NCBI GenBank assembly: GCA_965646165.1
Contig: CBFFYP010000012.1
Location: 1-64,000, forward strand
Reading direction: 5' to 3'
DNA length: 64,000 nt
From: MGBC114844 sp910585855
GTDB lineage: Bacteria > Bacillota > Clostridia > Lachnospirales > Lachnospiraceae
Both the position numbers and the translations under genes were made by a program. The notes beneath the pieces were generated by a model. It saw only the letters and a program-made list of their open reading frames with translations, had not been told where the DNA came from and did no database searches. Numbering within the stretch: position 1 is the stretch's first letter; the number at the start of each line of letters is the position of its first letter. Shown here one piece after another: positions 46,215 through 54,816 of the stretch.

Positions 46215-47525
46215 TCATCCCAAAACCCCAATACAAAGATATTCATTCACCTCCAACTGTATCTGAGACACCACAAATCGTACCATACTATCATTTAAAT
46301 AAAACCCCTGCCTTTTTTCCCGAAACTGCAGCATTAGTACTTTTCTGGTTTCTATCGGAAATAACTCATCCCTTACAAACCAATTCATACTTTCCGCCAC
46401 CTCACTGCCTTCTATACTTTGACGAATTTCATAGCCAACCACCTCAATATATTCCTCAATATCCAATGCCATAATTCGGCGAAATAAATCCGTTTTAGTT
46501 AAAAGCAAACTATTTCTTCTCTCCGATAATTTCCCAAAAAAACTATCTTTTTTATGATTCGTTAAAAGAGGCTCTGTATAATCAAGCGATCGCACTGTCT
46601 TTTTCTGTACAACATGAAAAGCCTGCCATCCCTCAAATGTTTCTTTTTCCGATTTCATTAAAATCTTTCCTTTTTCATGACGAATTTCCAAAATATCCTT
46701 ATTGATTTTAATTAAATAACCATCCTCACTTCCCAAATCCGGTATTAAAAATTCATGTTCATAATAAATACCATCAATACAGGGCAGCATAAAACTTACA
46801 CTATCAAAACAAATCTGTTCAATATTCCATAACGGAATCTGCCCAAAACAAACCATCGGCTGAAATACTCCATAGTCAACTTCTGCCTTTCTTTCTTGCT
46901 GGCTGTCATCTTCCTCTATGTCATTTAAACCAACTACAAATACATCAAAAAATTTATCCAAAAAGCCAGTATGAATCGTTTCCCAAGGGATATGATTATC
47001 CAAAAAAATCTGATAAAGATTCTGTATCTGTTCCCGATAACGACAAGCCAAACGAACTCGAAATACTGCCTCTTTTCCCTGATAAAAACCAGAAAATTTC
47101 CCTGTCTTTTGAAACCTTTGTACTGTTTTATCATCTGCTTTTAAAAAAATCGTATCCACATAGTGTTCATCTTTCAAAGCCCATTCTCCGCCAAAAATTT
47201 CTTCCTCTAAATCCCCGCTGTATACCGGAAATAAAGTAACGTTCATTGGATCATAATCGCTTTTTCGAATTATTGTAACCACTGTTTCATATCGGTTTTC
47301 CTCTATCTCTGTTTCTCTATAAATCCTCTGTTCTAAACTCTGATACTTTCTTTCCATACACTCTGCGATCTTTCCCAATCCTTCTAACAAAACAGTTTTA
47401 GCAAAACGTCTTTCATCCAGATCCTCAATTTCTCTTAAACGTTTTTCAATATACCGCTTATAATCAAACGGATATTCTATTACGGAAGATAACCGTTCAT
47501 CCCATTTATCTTTCATCCCTGCCAA
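46215..47525 (-). CDS. Conserved hypothetical protein of the injection-system core (436 aa)
   Basis: I do not recognise a named family with confidence. The N-terminus is a helical RYIEKRLREIEDLDERRFAK segment. The middle is beta-rich (DPMNVTLFPVYSGDLEEEIF, GGEWALKDEHYVDTIFLKAD, IPLWNIEQICFDSVSFMLPC), as in a tail or baseplate component. The C-terminus has NSLLLTKTDLFRRIMALDIE and ends VRFVVSQIQLEVNEYLCIGV. It lies 9 bp after the PP2C-TPR gene, so it is co-expressed with it. The start is ambiguous: a TTG at 47525 or ATG 47516. Confidence 0.55.
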   Translation of the reverse strand: MAGMKDKWDERLSSVIEYPFDYKRYIEKRLREIEDLDERRFAKTVLLEGLGKIAECMERKYQSLEQRIYRETEIEENRYETVVTIIRKSDYDPMNVTLFPVYSGDLEEEIFGGEWALKDEHYVDTIFLKADDKTVQRFQKTGKFSGFYQGKEAVFRVRLACRYREQIQNLYQIFLDNHIPWETIHTGFLDKFFDVFVVGLNDIEEDDSQQERKAEVDYGVFQPMVCFGQIPLWNIEQICFDSVSFMLPCIDGIYYEHEFLIPDLGSEDGYLIKINKDILEIRHEKGKILMKSEKETFEGWQAFHVVQKKTVRSLDYTEPLLTNHKKDSFFGKLSERRNSLLLTKTDLFRRIMALDIEEYIEVVGYEIRQSIEGSEVAESMNWFVRDELFPIETRKVLMLQFREKRQGFYLNDSMVRFVVSQIQLEVNEYLCIGVLG

Positions 47526-47534
47526 ATCATCCTT

Positions 47535-49472
47535 TCATTTGTTTGCGTCTGTATTTTCTGATACAGATGTTTCCTCTCTATCAAAATCTTCTGCTGGTGT
47601 CATCTCTGGTATTGTATCTGATTCTTTTTCTGATTCTGTTTCTGTTTCAGAATCCTCAGAAGTTTCAGAAAGTTCAGAAGTTTCTGCTGTTGTATCTGTT
47701 ATTTCTTCTAATAAAGACAGCAGCCCATCAATTTCTAATACTTTATCCTCCATTCCAAGTTCCCGATAAAGTTTTCTGGCAAATAAATACTGTTTTTTTG
47801 CTTCCAAATAATTTTTAGCATCCTCCTGTTCTCTTCCGGCAAGCAAAAATAATGCTGCCTGACGTACCTTTTCCTCCCGCTCCTCTTCCTTTTTCACACT
47901 GGCATCTATCTTTTCCTGAATCCATTCACTATGTACTTCATCTTCCAGTTCCTGATATTTTTCCAATGCCATATGATAATACGCTGATGCACTGGAATAA
48001 TCTCCTTCTTGAAATGCCTGATCCCCTTCTGTGGCAAACTTTACTGCACTTACTTCTATCAAAGCATGTTCTTCTGCTTCTTGTTCCTTTTGTGCTTCTG
48101 CTTCTATAGATTCCTGCTCTTTTTGATTTTCTGCTTCCTCCCATTTACTATACAATTTCTCTAATGCAGTCATCGCATCTTTTCTGCCGTCTTCAAAATA
48201 AATCCCGGCTGCCATCTTTTTTGCCTGCAAATACTTCTCTTCTGCTCTTTTATAATCTTCCTGCTCCATCAGCATATCTCCTAATTGAATCAAATCAAAT
48301 ACCGATCGATAATCAGCAATATTTGAAAGCTGCTGATCGATATAAGCATCCGCAATCTGATCGGCATAACGGGAACGTTCCTTTGCTGTCTTATAGTCTT
48401 CCTGTGCTTTTTGATATTCTCCTTCCTGATAGTCATTATCTGCTAAATTAACCGCCTCTATCAATTTTAAATAATCAGAAATTTGCCGAACCAATTCCTT
48501 ATCTCTTAATTTTTCTGCATATTCTAATGCTTTGCTTCCTTCCTCTTTTGCTCTTATAAAATTTGTGTCTTGTATATATTCAATCGTATTAAGATAACTG
48601 CGTTCGAAATCTTCTTTTAGCTGCTTATATCGACGGCAAAGAAAATACCATACAAGAAAAGCAGCCAAAAAAAGCAGCAATAAAATTATGCAAACCATCA
48701 CTATCTTTTTTATTCTCTTCTTTCGCTTTGGATCTAAAAATACTTTATCTATAAAAATAACGGCAAACGTATAATTTTCCAAAACTTTTGGCTGTCTGGA
48801 AAGTAAAAGATCCTCAATTTGATCTAAATTTTCCTGCGGATTTTTCTTAGCTTCTGAAAATACATCATCTAATTCCCCACTATCTAGATTTTCCCAAATT
48901 CCTCTTGTATAAAGAGCCAAAATATCTCCATTTTCTAATTTTATCTTATGGGAAATAACAGGAGAAAAACCTTTCCCCTGTCCTACATAAGAATAAAGAT
49001 TGTTCCTCTCTTCATGTTTCGATAAACGATCTTCTGGAATATTCTCTCTCTTTCCTATCTCACTGCTTAAAGATGTATCCTTACTCTGTTCTTTTACAAT
49101 CCCGTTTCGATAAAAACGAAATCTGGCATTACCTGCATAGGCATAGCGAATTTTTTGATAATCACTAACGATTACCATAATAGATGCTTTTAAATGTTCT
49201 TTTTGATCCGATTTACAAAGTGCCTGATTAGCAGCTTTCAGATAAGATCGCAATGCTCTTTTTCTAATAGACGGATGTTCCTGAAATTCCAATAAAACAG
49301 TTTCTATTGCCAGTTTTGCACCGTTTGTATTGGGCAGTTCATTGAAACCGTCTGCAATCACATAGCAGGCATATTGTTCTAACTCTACAAAAGCAAAATA
49401 GTCCTTATTTTCTAACTCAGAACCTGCTTCGGAAAGAAATGCCGTTTGTACTGCACTGTTTTGTTTTCTCAT
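47535..49472 (-). CDS. PP2C-like pseudophosphatase with TM helix and TPR domain (645 aa)
   Basis: Residues ~10-240 have the PP2C fold, but key metal ligands are altered: ENKDYFAFVEL for the first motif, VIADGFNELPNTNGAKL for the D-G motif (D kept), LALYTRGIWENL where active enzymes have SDG, and ENYTFAVIFI where they have DN. It is probably inactive or weak. A membrane helix follows (IVMVCIILLLLFLAAFLVWY, ~270-290), then a long TPR array (AKEEGSKALEYAEKLRDKEL, YQEGEYQKAQEDYKTAKERS, EGDYSSASAYYHMALEKYQE) and an acidic Ser/Thr/Glu tail. ATG 49472 has GGGAGG 5 bases upstream. It likely acts as a membrane scaffold sensing phosphoproteins. Confidence 0.75.
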   Translation of the reverse strand: MRKQNSAVQTAFLSEAGSELENKDYFAFVELEQYACYVIADGFNELPNTNGAKLAIETVLLEFQEHPSIRKRALRSYLKAANQALCKSDQKEHLKASIMVIVSDYQKIRYAYAGNARFRFYRNGIVKEQSKDTSLSSEIGKRENIPEDRLSKHEERNNLYSYVGQGKGFSPVISHKIKLENGDILALYTRGIWENLDSGELDDVFSEAKKNPQENLDQIEDLLLSRQPKVLENYTFAVIFIDKVFLDPKRKKRIKKIVMVCIILLLLFLAAFLVWYFLCRRYKQLKEDFERSYLNTIEYIQDTNFIRAKEEGSKALEYAEKLRDKELVRQISDYLKLIEAVNLADNDYQEGEYQKAQEDYKTAKERSRYADQIADAYIDQQLSNIADYRSVFDLIQLGDMLMEQEDYKRAEEKYLQAKKMAAGIYFEDGRKDAMTALEKLYSKWEEAENQKEQESIEAEAQKEQEAEEHALIEVSAVKFATEGDQAFQEGDYSSASAYYHMALEKYQELEDEVHSEWIQEKIDASVKKEEEREEKVRQAALFLLAGREQEDAKNYLEAKKQYLFARKLYRELGMEDKVLEIDGLLSLLEEITDTTAETSELSETSEDSETETESEKESDTIPEMTPAEDFDREETSVSENTDANK

Positions 49473-49545
49473 ATCAGCCTCCCTGTTTCTATCTTTCATT
49501 CAGCTTTTAAATATAGGATGCCGCCAAAAAAGATTTACTTTCGCC

Positions 49546-49878
49546 GGACGCAAGAGGCGGTTTGCTCCTGTCTTTTGCCTGCTCCGCTCCAAACGGTTAG
49601 AAAGTCTACAGCTTCTGATTTCGGTTCATCCAACCAGACGAACCGGGGCGCAATTCGCCCTCACCACAGCCAAAATACAACAAGTATAAGGAAGGATTTT
49701 ACCAACCATAAAACATCTTCTTCCCTATCATCCGGGCTAAACACGCCCCTTTTTTTGCATACCCTGCATAGAAGCAGGATATGCAAAAAATTCTAGGTTC
49801 TTCCACAGAAGCCCAAGACTTTCTAACCGTTCTCCGAAGTCGCAGGCAAAAGACAGGAGCAAACCGCCTCTTGCTGTT
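49546..49878 (-). ncRNA. Structured element B (333 nt)
   Basis: Minus-strand copy of the A/C family. AACAG (49878..49874) and CGTCC (49550..49546) flank perfect 32-base arms (49842..49873 and 49551..49582) whose sequence is unrelated to the arms of A or C. The core GGGGCGTGTTTAGCCCGGAT and GAGGGCGAATTGCGCCCCGG is nearly identical to the other copies, as is the hairpin with TTTTTTGCATA...TATGCAAAAAA. Confidence 0.7.
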
Positions 49879-49948
49879 GACTGAATAGCGGTAGAAATTA
49901 TATTTTATTACAGGACAAATCCATTCTTTTTTTATTCCGGAGTCAAGA

Positions 49949-50282
49949 AACAGCCAGATTCGAAAACGATGGGCAGACTGCAGTGACTTTGGAAAAAAGT
50001 TAGAAGTTCTTAGACTTCTGCTCGAAAGTCTAAGATTTTTTTCACATCCTGCTTCCATGCAGGGTGTGAAAAAAAAGGGGTGTGTTTAGCCCGGATAATA
50101 GAGAAGAGGATGTTTTATGGTTGGCAAAATTTTTCCTTACACTTGTTGTATTTCGGTTGTAGTGAGGGCGAATTGCACCCCGGTCTGTCCGGTTGGAGAA
50201 AGGAAAAGGCAGAAGTCTTAGAACTTCTTACTTTTTGTAAACCGGAACAGCAGTCTGCCCATCGTTTTCGAATCTGGCGTCC
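49949..50282 (+). ncRNA. Structured element C (334 nt)
   Basis: AACAG (49949) to CGTCC (50282), with perfect 28-base arms at 49954..49981 and 50250..50277. Compared with A, the helix GGGGCG/CGCCCC becomes GGGGTG/CACCCC and the second helix changes TAC/GTA to TTC/GAA. These are compensatory changes that keep pairing. It lies head-to-head with element B, 70 bp away, in the gap between two phosphatase genes. Confidence 0.7.
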
Positions 50283-50307
50283 CCCACCCAAAAAACTTCT
50301 TACCCCG

Positions 50308-51156
50308 TCAGAATCCTTTCACTTTTAACAATACAACAGAAGCATTATCTTTTTCTTCCTCTTTACTCTGATTGACCAACTCAATCAATGCATAAGCTTT
50401 TTCCTGACAATTTCCTTTTCCCTCTAAACAATCCTCTAACTCCTTCCAGCGCACTCCTTCATAAAGTCCATCTGTCATAAGAAGAATATATTCTCCGCCT
50501 CTTAAATTAATTGGAGTATCAAAAAACTCAATATCATGAAAACCATCCTGCCCGATATAGTTATACAAACGATGCTGTTCAAAAAGAGAAATTGCTGCCT
50601 GTCTGCTTAATTTACCCTCTTGATATTTTTGTCTTGCCAATACATCAATCGTATGACCAGAAGTAATCGGAACTAATTCCTGATTCCGATATACAGCAAT
50701 TTTGACATTTCCTACCGATGCAAAATATAACTGCCTGTTTCGAACCAAACAGACGGCTGCAGATGCCTGACCCTGACCTTCCTGCAGTAAATTTAAAATT
50801 TCCCGGTTTGCTTCCTGAAATGCTCTGCGAAAAAAATACTGCGGATGATAAAATGCACTGCGATCTTGAAAAATATCCTGAAATACTTCTACTGCTGCAT
50901 GACTTGCAATTTTTCCGCTAAATTGTTTTCCCATTCCATCTGCAAGAACTGCCATAATTCCTTCTTCTGTTTCTACTACAGCACAATCATCTTCCTGTAC
51001 TTCACGAGTACCTATGGTTTTGCTGATGCCTGTTTCACAGCAAAATCGTTTTTCTTTCTTTTTCTGCGTTTTATGCCAGTTTAACTTCCATCTCCATAAT
51101 AGTAAAAAAACGATAAGCCCTCCTAATACAGCTAAACTATATTCTGGAACTGTCAT
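50308..51156 (-). CDS. PP2C-family protein phosphatase, membrane-anchored (282 aa)
   Basis: An N-terminal helix (SLAVLGGLIVFLLLWRW) anchors the protein with the catalytic domain in the cytoplasm. The PP2C motifs are intact: GTREVQEDDCAVV, VLADGMGKQFSGKIAS, FASVGNVKIAVY, ILLMTDGLYEGV and KDNASVVLL. It should therefore be an active Mn/Mg-dependent Ser/Thr phosphatase, comparable in role to PppA of T6SS loci, which opposes FHA-protein phosphorylation. Its ATG overlaps the stop of the FHA gene upstream (ATGA), so the two are translationally coupled. Confidence 0.88.
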   Translation of the reverse strand: MTVPEYSLAVLGGLIVFLLLWRWKLNWHKTQKKKEKRFCCETGISKTIGTREVQEDDCAVVETEEGIMAVLADGMGKQFSGKIASHAAVEVFQDIFQDRSAFYHPQYFFRRAFQEANREILNLLQEGQGQASAAVCLVRNRQLYFASVGNVKIAVYRNQELVPITSGHTIDVLARQKYQEGKLSRQAAISLFEQHRLYNYIGQDGFHDIEFFDTPINLRGGEYILLMTDGLYEGVRWKELEDCLEGKGNCQEKAYALIELVNQSKEEEKDNASVVLLKVKGF

Positions 51157-51680
51157 ATTCCTTCTCCTGTCTGCGTTGGATTATCTTCCCACATAAAATT
51201 TTCTCCGCAGAATGGTATAAACACAAACTTGCTCTCTCCCATCTCAATTACATCATACGCACTTAAAACAGTGGGAACATATACTGCAGCATCATTGTGA
51301 TAAACAATTCCATTGCTGTCACCGGGCAGCAGAACCGTTTCTTTCTTTTTGGGGTCAAATACAATAATCCCATGATTCCGTCTTGAAATTTTGCTGTCTC
51401 CTAATATCTGAATATCCATATCATCAGCACGACCTATAAAATTTTTCCCGGACTTGATTTCATATCCTTTTCCCTGTCTTGCTCCCGATATACATACAAT
51501 CCATCCACATACAGGGGAAATCTCCTGTGCCAAAAGTAAATGTTCTAATTCCTCTTCTCCATGGTTTCCTACCTCCTGTTTTTCTTTTGTTGCAGTTTCA
51601 ATATTGCAGTAAGGGCATACCGTTCCATACCTTCTTGCAGAAAAAAGATGTCCATTCTGACATCGAATCAGATTCCCCAT
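51153..51680 (-). CDS. FHA-domain protein with N-terminal zinc ribbon (175 aa)
   Basis: The N-terminus MGNLIRCQNGHLFSARRYGT with VCPYC forms a small zinc ribbon (C-x2-GH ... C-x2-C). After a linker comes an FHA domain: GKGYEIKSGKNFIGRADDMD, then DSKISRRNHGIIVFDPKKKE and GDSNGIVYHN. The residues that bind phosphothreonine (G-R, S-x-x-H/N-H, N-G) are present, with SRRNH in place of SR-H. It likely reads a phosphorylated partner, as Fha does in T6SS. Confidence 0.83.
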   Translation of the reverse strand: MGNLIRCQNGHLFSARRYGTVCPYCNIETATKEKQEVGNHGEEELEHLLLAQEISPVCGWIVCISGARQGKGYEIKSGKNFIGRADDMDIQILGDSKISRRNHGIIVFDPKKKETVLLPGDSNGIVYHNDAAVYVPTVLSAYDVIEMGESKFVFIPFCGENFMWEDNPTQTGEGI

Positions 51681-51716
51681 TTTTCCTTCCTCCTCTTCTG
51701 TTCTGCTTCTATAAGC

Positions 51717-52253
51717 CTAATCTCTTAACAGCAAACGATTAAATCCAATATAAAGAATATCACCGCAATCTACTTTACATGGAGTATTTGATGAAAGCTG
51801 ATAGATTCTTTTATCTCCTTCTTTTTTTATTCGAATTCCATTTTTGCTTCCCAGATCTTCTATATACCAATTTCCAGAAGAAAAATTCATAACTGCATGT
51901 TCCACTTCCACCATACTAGCATAAGAACTTGTATTTAAATCAATATCCACTTGATTTTCTCTTTCATCCCGTCCGATTACTACAGCCGTTTTTCCATAGA
52001 TATCCCATACACACAATTCGGTATCTTCTTCGCTTAAAAGAACCAATTCTCTTATCTTTCTTTTTGCAGTATCCAATCGTTTCTTTTCTGGTTTCTCCAA
52101 TACTGCTGCTAAAAAGAAAAGAAACATTGACAGACCAGACAGCCACAATATTATTTTATAGATTCGAATTTGATTGGAATAAACACAGGTAATAATAAAA
52201 ACTGCCAAACACACCAATGCGATTGCCAAATCAATGCTTCGCCTTTTATTCAT
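51717..52253 (-). CDS. Membrane FHA-domain protein (178 aa)
   Basis: I start it at ATG 52253 (MNKRRSIDLAIALVCLAVFI) because AAGGAG lies 10 bases before it; an in-frame start exists at 52322. Two membrane helices (AIALVCLAVFIITCVYS and IILWLSGLSMFLFFLAAVL) are followed by a cytoplasmic FHA domain with AVVIGRDERENQVDI, SSYASMVEVEHAVMNF, WYIEDLGSKNGIRI and a closing VDCGDILYIGFNRLLL. The motif order GR...H...SKNG is complete. Confidence 0.83.
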   Translation of the reverse strand: MNKRRSIDLAIALVCLAVFIITCVYSNQIRIYKIILWLSGLSMFLFFLAAVLEKPEKKRLDTAKRKIRELVLLSEEDTELCVWDIYGKTAVVIGRDERENQVDIDLNTSSYASMVEVEHAVMNFSSGNWYIEDLGSKNGIRIKKEGDKRIYQLSSNTPCKVDCGDILYIGFNRLLLRD

Positions 52254-52290
52254 TTTCTTTTTTCTCCTTTTTTGTCTTTTATTTTTTATC

Positions 52291-52638
52291 TTATTTAGGA
52301 GAAAAGCCAAAAAATTTTTCAAACTGTTTTTCTGTTTTATGTAAATTTACTGCTTGTTCTCCTTTTGTAAAAAAAGAATCTGGTTTTTTATATTTTTCTG
52401 AAGGTTTCGAAAAAACTGCTTTCTCTTGTTTTTCTAATTCCCTGTCATATATACTTTTCTTTTTTGGATCTTGCAGTATGGCATATGCCTCCGCTATCCT
52501 TTGAAACTGCTCCTGTGCATCTTTTCCCGGATTAGAATCAGGATGATACTTTTTTGAAAGCCTTCGATAAGCCTTTTTTATCTCCTCTAGAGATGCTGTC
52601 CTTGAAATATTTAAAATTTGATAATAATTTTCTTTCAT
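52291..52638 (-). CDS. J-domain (DnaJ-like) co-chaperone (115 aa)
   Basis: Residues 1-65 are a J-domain: YYQILNISRTASLEEIKKAY, RRLSKKYHPDSNPG with the essential HPD, and YAILQDPKKKSIYDRE. The remaining 45 residues are a basic, low-complexity tail with no zinc-finger or substrate domain. It opens the core gene string and is the natural partner of the Hsp70-like ATPase at 42211..44808. No grpE or ordinary dnaK lies nearby, which suggests dedication to this system. Confidence 0.88.
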   Translation of the reverse strand: MKENYYQILNISRTASLEEIKKAYRRLSKKYHPDSNPGKDAQEQFQRIAEAYAILQDPKKKSIYDRELEKQEKAVFSKPSEKYKKPDSFFTKGEQAVNLHKTEKQFEKFFGFSPK

Positions 52639-52713
52639 AAAATTTTCCTTTTCATTTCCCTTATTTTTGATTTTTTTGTATTTTCTCTTTTTTATTTTTT
52701 ATTCTTCTCCTTA

Positions 52714-54738
52714 CTATTTCGTATATTGAATTTTTCCATTCTTTAAATTAATTCTTATAAATATATCTTTCCTGTTTCCTTCTGGATCTGGATTACCAAT
52801 TCTATAATTAAATGCCAGCTCATCCTTTGTAGCAGTTATTCCATTATAAGCAGCTTCTTTTATCTCTCCATCTGGCATTTCTTTTTGACTTTCCTTTATA
52901 AAATCTTTTAAAATTTTCTTTAAATTTTGATTAATCTCTTTCTCTAACTCTGGATTTGATAAACCATAGATTACAGGTATTTTTACCTTTAACCCTCTCT
53001 TTTTTTCCATACAAATCAAATAGTCTGCCGGTTGCGGAAACAATTCTTTTCTTTCGCTTTTATATCGATAAGTTGTATAAATGTAATGCTTAGGATTATA
53101 ACTTTTCATATCTTCACAAAGAGGTCTATAGTTCATACTAAAATTTCCTGTTAGAACTCCATTCTGAATCTGATAAATTTCTATTTCTCTAAAATTTTCA
53201 CAATTCAATATTTTTTCTTCTATTATTAAAAAAATACTATTTTTATAATTTACTACAAAGACAGAATCGACACGATTTATATAGTTATGTAAATATGGCT
53301 GATAATAAGTCACTTGATAATTCTTTTTCTCCTTTCCTAGATAAATTGTTAAACCATTGGACTTTCCTCGCATATACTCAACAATATCTTCGATTCCATC
53401 TCCATTTAAATCCGCCGCTGTTAAAATTACTTCCCATGTATCACTCAATCCCCCCAAATCCTGCTCACTGCTTACCGAACGAGATATCACATACTGTTCC
53501 ATTTCCTCCGTTCGATTCTCTTCCATTAATGTTTTATAATATTCTCCAAATTCTTCTAACAATGTTTCTTCTATTTCTATTCCATCTTTTCGATCCCAGA
53601 AACTCCTTTTTATTTGAAATTCTTCCTCCATATCAAACTCTCTATAAAGTCCTATTTCTCCATTTTTTAAATCAATTTCTACAAATATACTTACTGCTTC
53701 TGCTCTCATTACTCCACTGAGGTTGCTGCCTACTATTCTTTCTCCTGTTCCATCGAAATCCCCAATATTATAATCAAACAATAAATAATCCTTCGTAGCA
53801 ATCATACTATTATAAGCTGTACCTGTTAATTCTTCCCAATAATTTTCACCAAAATGCTTCTCCGAATATACTTCCATATATTCTAATAAAATCTTTTCCA
53901 GATTCTGATTGATCTGCTCTTCCAATTCTTGATCGGACAAACCATGTATCATGGGTATTCTTACCTTTATTCCCTCCTTTTCTTCCATACAAACTAAATA
54001 ATCTGCTGTTTGCTCTAACTCTTTTTTCGTTTTTCTTTCCCCTGTTATCTCAAATGTATAGTTTGGATAATAAGTAACTGATTCTTCCATTCCTTCTTTA
54101 CAATAGGCTATTTCTGTATCAATAGAAGAAATCTTATACTGAATTTTAAGTTCCTCTGTTAAGATTCCCTCTTGAATTTGATAAACTGCCATATTCCTAA
54201 CAGCATATGGAAAAGAACTTTGCAGTATCAAAAAAATACTATCCTGATAATTTATCACAGATATAGAATCTGTATAAGAAATTACAGTATCAAAATTTGG
54301 CTGATAATAAGTAATTTGATAATCTTTTTCTTCATTCCCTAAATAAATCGTTAAACTAGCATGATTATATCCTTCATAACTCCCTTCCATATATTCAATC
54401 ACATCTTCGATTCCATCTCCATTTAAATCCGCTGCCGTTAAAATCCCTCCATCTCCCCGCATAGTTAAAAAATCATATTCCTCATATACGAAAAAATGAT
54501 GAAAAGCAGGACACCAGTCCGCCATTTCCCCTCCCTCTTCCCAACTTATAAAACGAGATATCACATAAGGTTCTAACTCTTCTATACGATTCTCTTCTAT
54601 TAATGTCTTTAGATAATCACCAAATTGTTCTAATATTGTTTCTTCTACCCCTATTATCTTTTCTAATCTCCATAAACAAAAACCAAACAAAATAAAACAA
54701 ACTATGATCATAATCTTTCTTTTCTTTTGCTTCTCCAT
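52714..54738 (-). CDS. Exported double-module DLNGDG plus RsiV-like protein (674 aa)
   Basis: A membrane/signal segment (MIIVCFILFGFCLWRL) precedes two copies of one unit. Each unit has EQFGDYLKTLIEENRIEELE / EEFGEYYKTLMEENRTEEME with YVISR, then TAADLNGDGIEDVIEYM / TAADLNGDGIEDIVEYM, and an RsiV/PdaC-like end (IPMIHGLSDQELEEQINQNL / IPVIYGLSNPELEKEINQNL ... IDLKNGEI / INLKNGKI). It is homologous to the 564-607-aa proteins at 20-27 kb but duplicated internally. It probably faces outward and binds a cell-wall hydrolase. Confidence 0.62.
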   Translation of the reverse strand: MEKQKKRKIMIIVCFILFGFCLWRLEKIIGVEETILEQFGDYLKTLIEENRIEELEPYVISRFISWEEGGEMADWCPAFHHFFVYEEYDFLTMRGDGGILTAADLNGDGIEDVIEYMEGSYEGYNHASLTIYLGNEEKDYQITYYQPNFDTVISYTDSISVINYQDSIFLILQSSFPYAVRNMAVYQIQEGILTEELKIQYKISSIDTEIAYCKEGMEESVTYYPNYTFEITGERKTKKELEQTADYLVCMEEKEGIKVRIPMIHGLSDQELEEQINQNLEKILLEYMEVYSEKHFGENYWEELTGTAYNSMIATKDYLLFDYNIGDFDGTGERIVGSNLSGVMRAEAVSIFVEIDLKNGEIGLYREFDMEEEFQIKRSFWDRKDGIEIEETLLEEFGEYYKTLMEENRTEEMEQYVISRSVSSEQDLGGLSDTWEVILTAADLNGDGIEDIVEYMRGKSNGLTIYLGKEKKNYQVTYYQPYLHNYINRVDSVFVVNYKNSIFLIIEEKILNCENFREIEIYQIQNGVLTGNFSMNYRPLCEDMKSYNPKHYIYTTYRYKSERKELFPQPADYLICMEKKRGLKVKIPVIYGLSNPELEKEINQNLKKILKDFIKESQKEMPDGEIKEAAYNGITATKDELAFNYRIGNPDPEGNRKDIFIRINLKNGKIQYTK

Positions 54739-54816
54739 TTTTGCTTCTCCTATTTCCGAAAGACTTTTATAATGCTAAATTTCTCCTGTCGATACTGCCC
54801 TCTTAATGAAAATTCT

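Noticed and set aside
45875..50282. Elements A-D as integron attC sites, ordinary MITEs or retron ncRNAs
   Set aside because: The ends AACAG and CGTCC are not complementary as attC core sites are; MITE ends would be conserved between copies while these arms are not; no reverse transcriptase or transposase is in the window. A retron or omega-RNA relation elsewhere cannot be excluded.
53295..53720. Plus-strand hydrophobic frames opposite the immunity genes (also near 55539 and 5601)
   Set aside because: Leu/Phe/Ser-rich shadows of Glu/Lys-rich genes; they look like membrane proteins only because of the complement of GAA/GAG/AAA codons.
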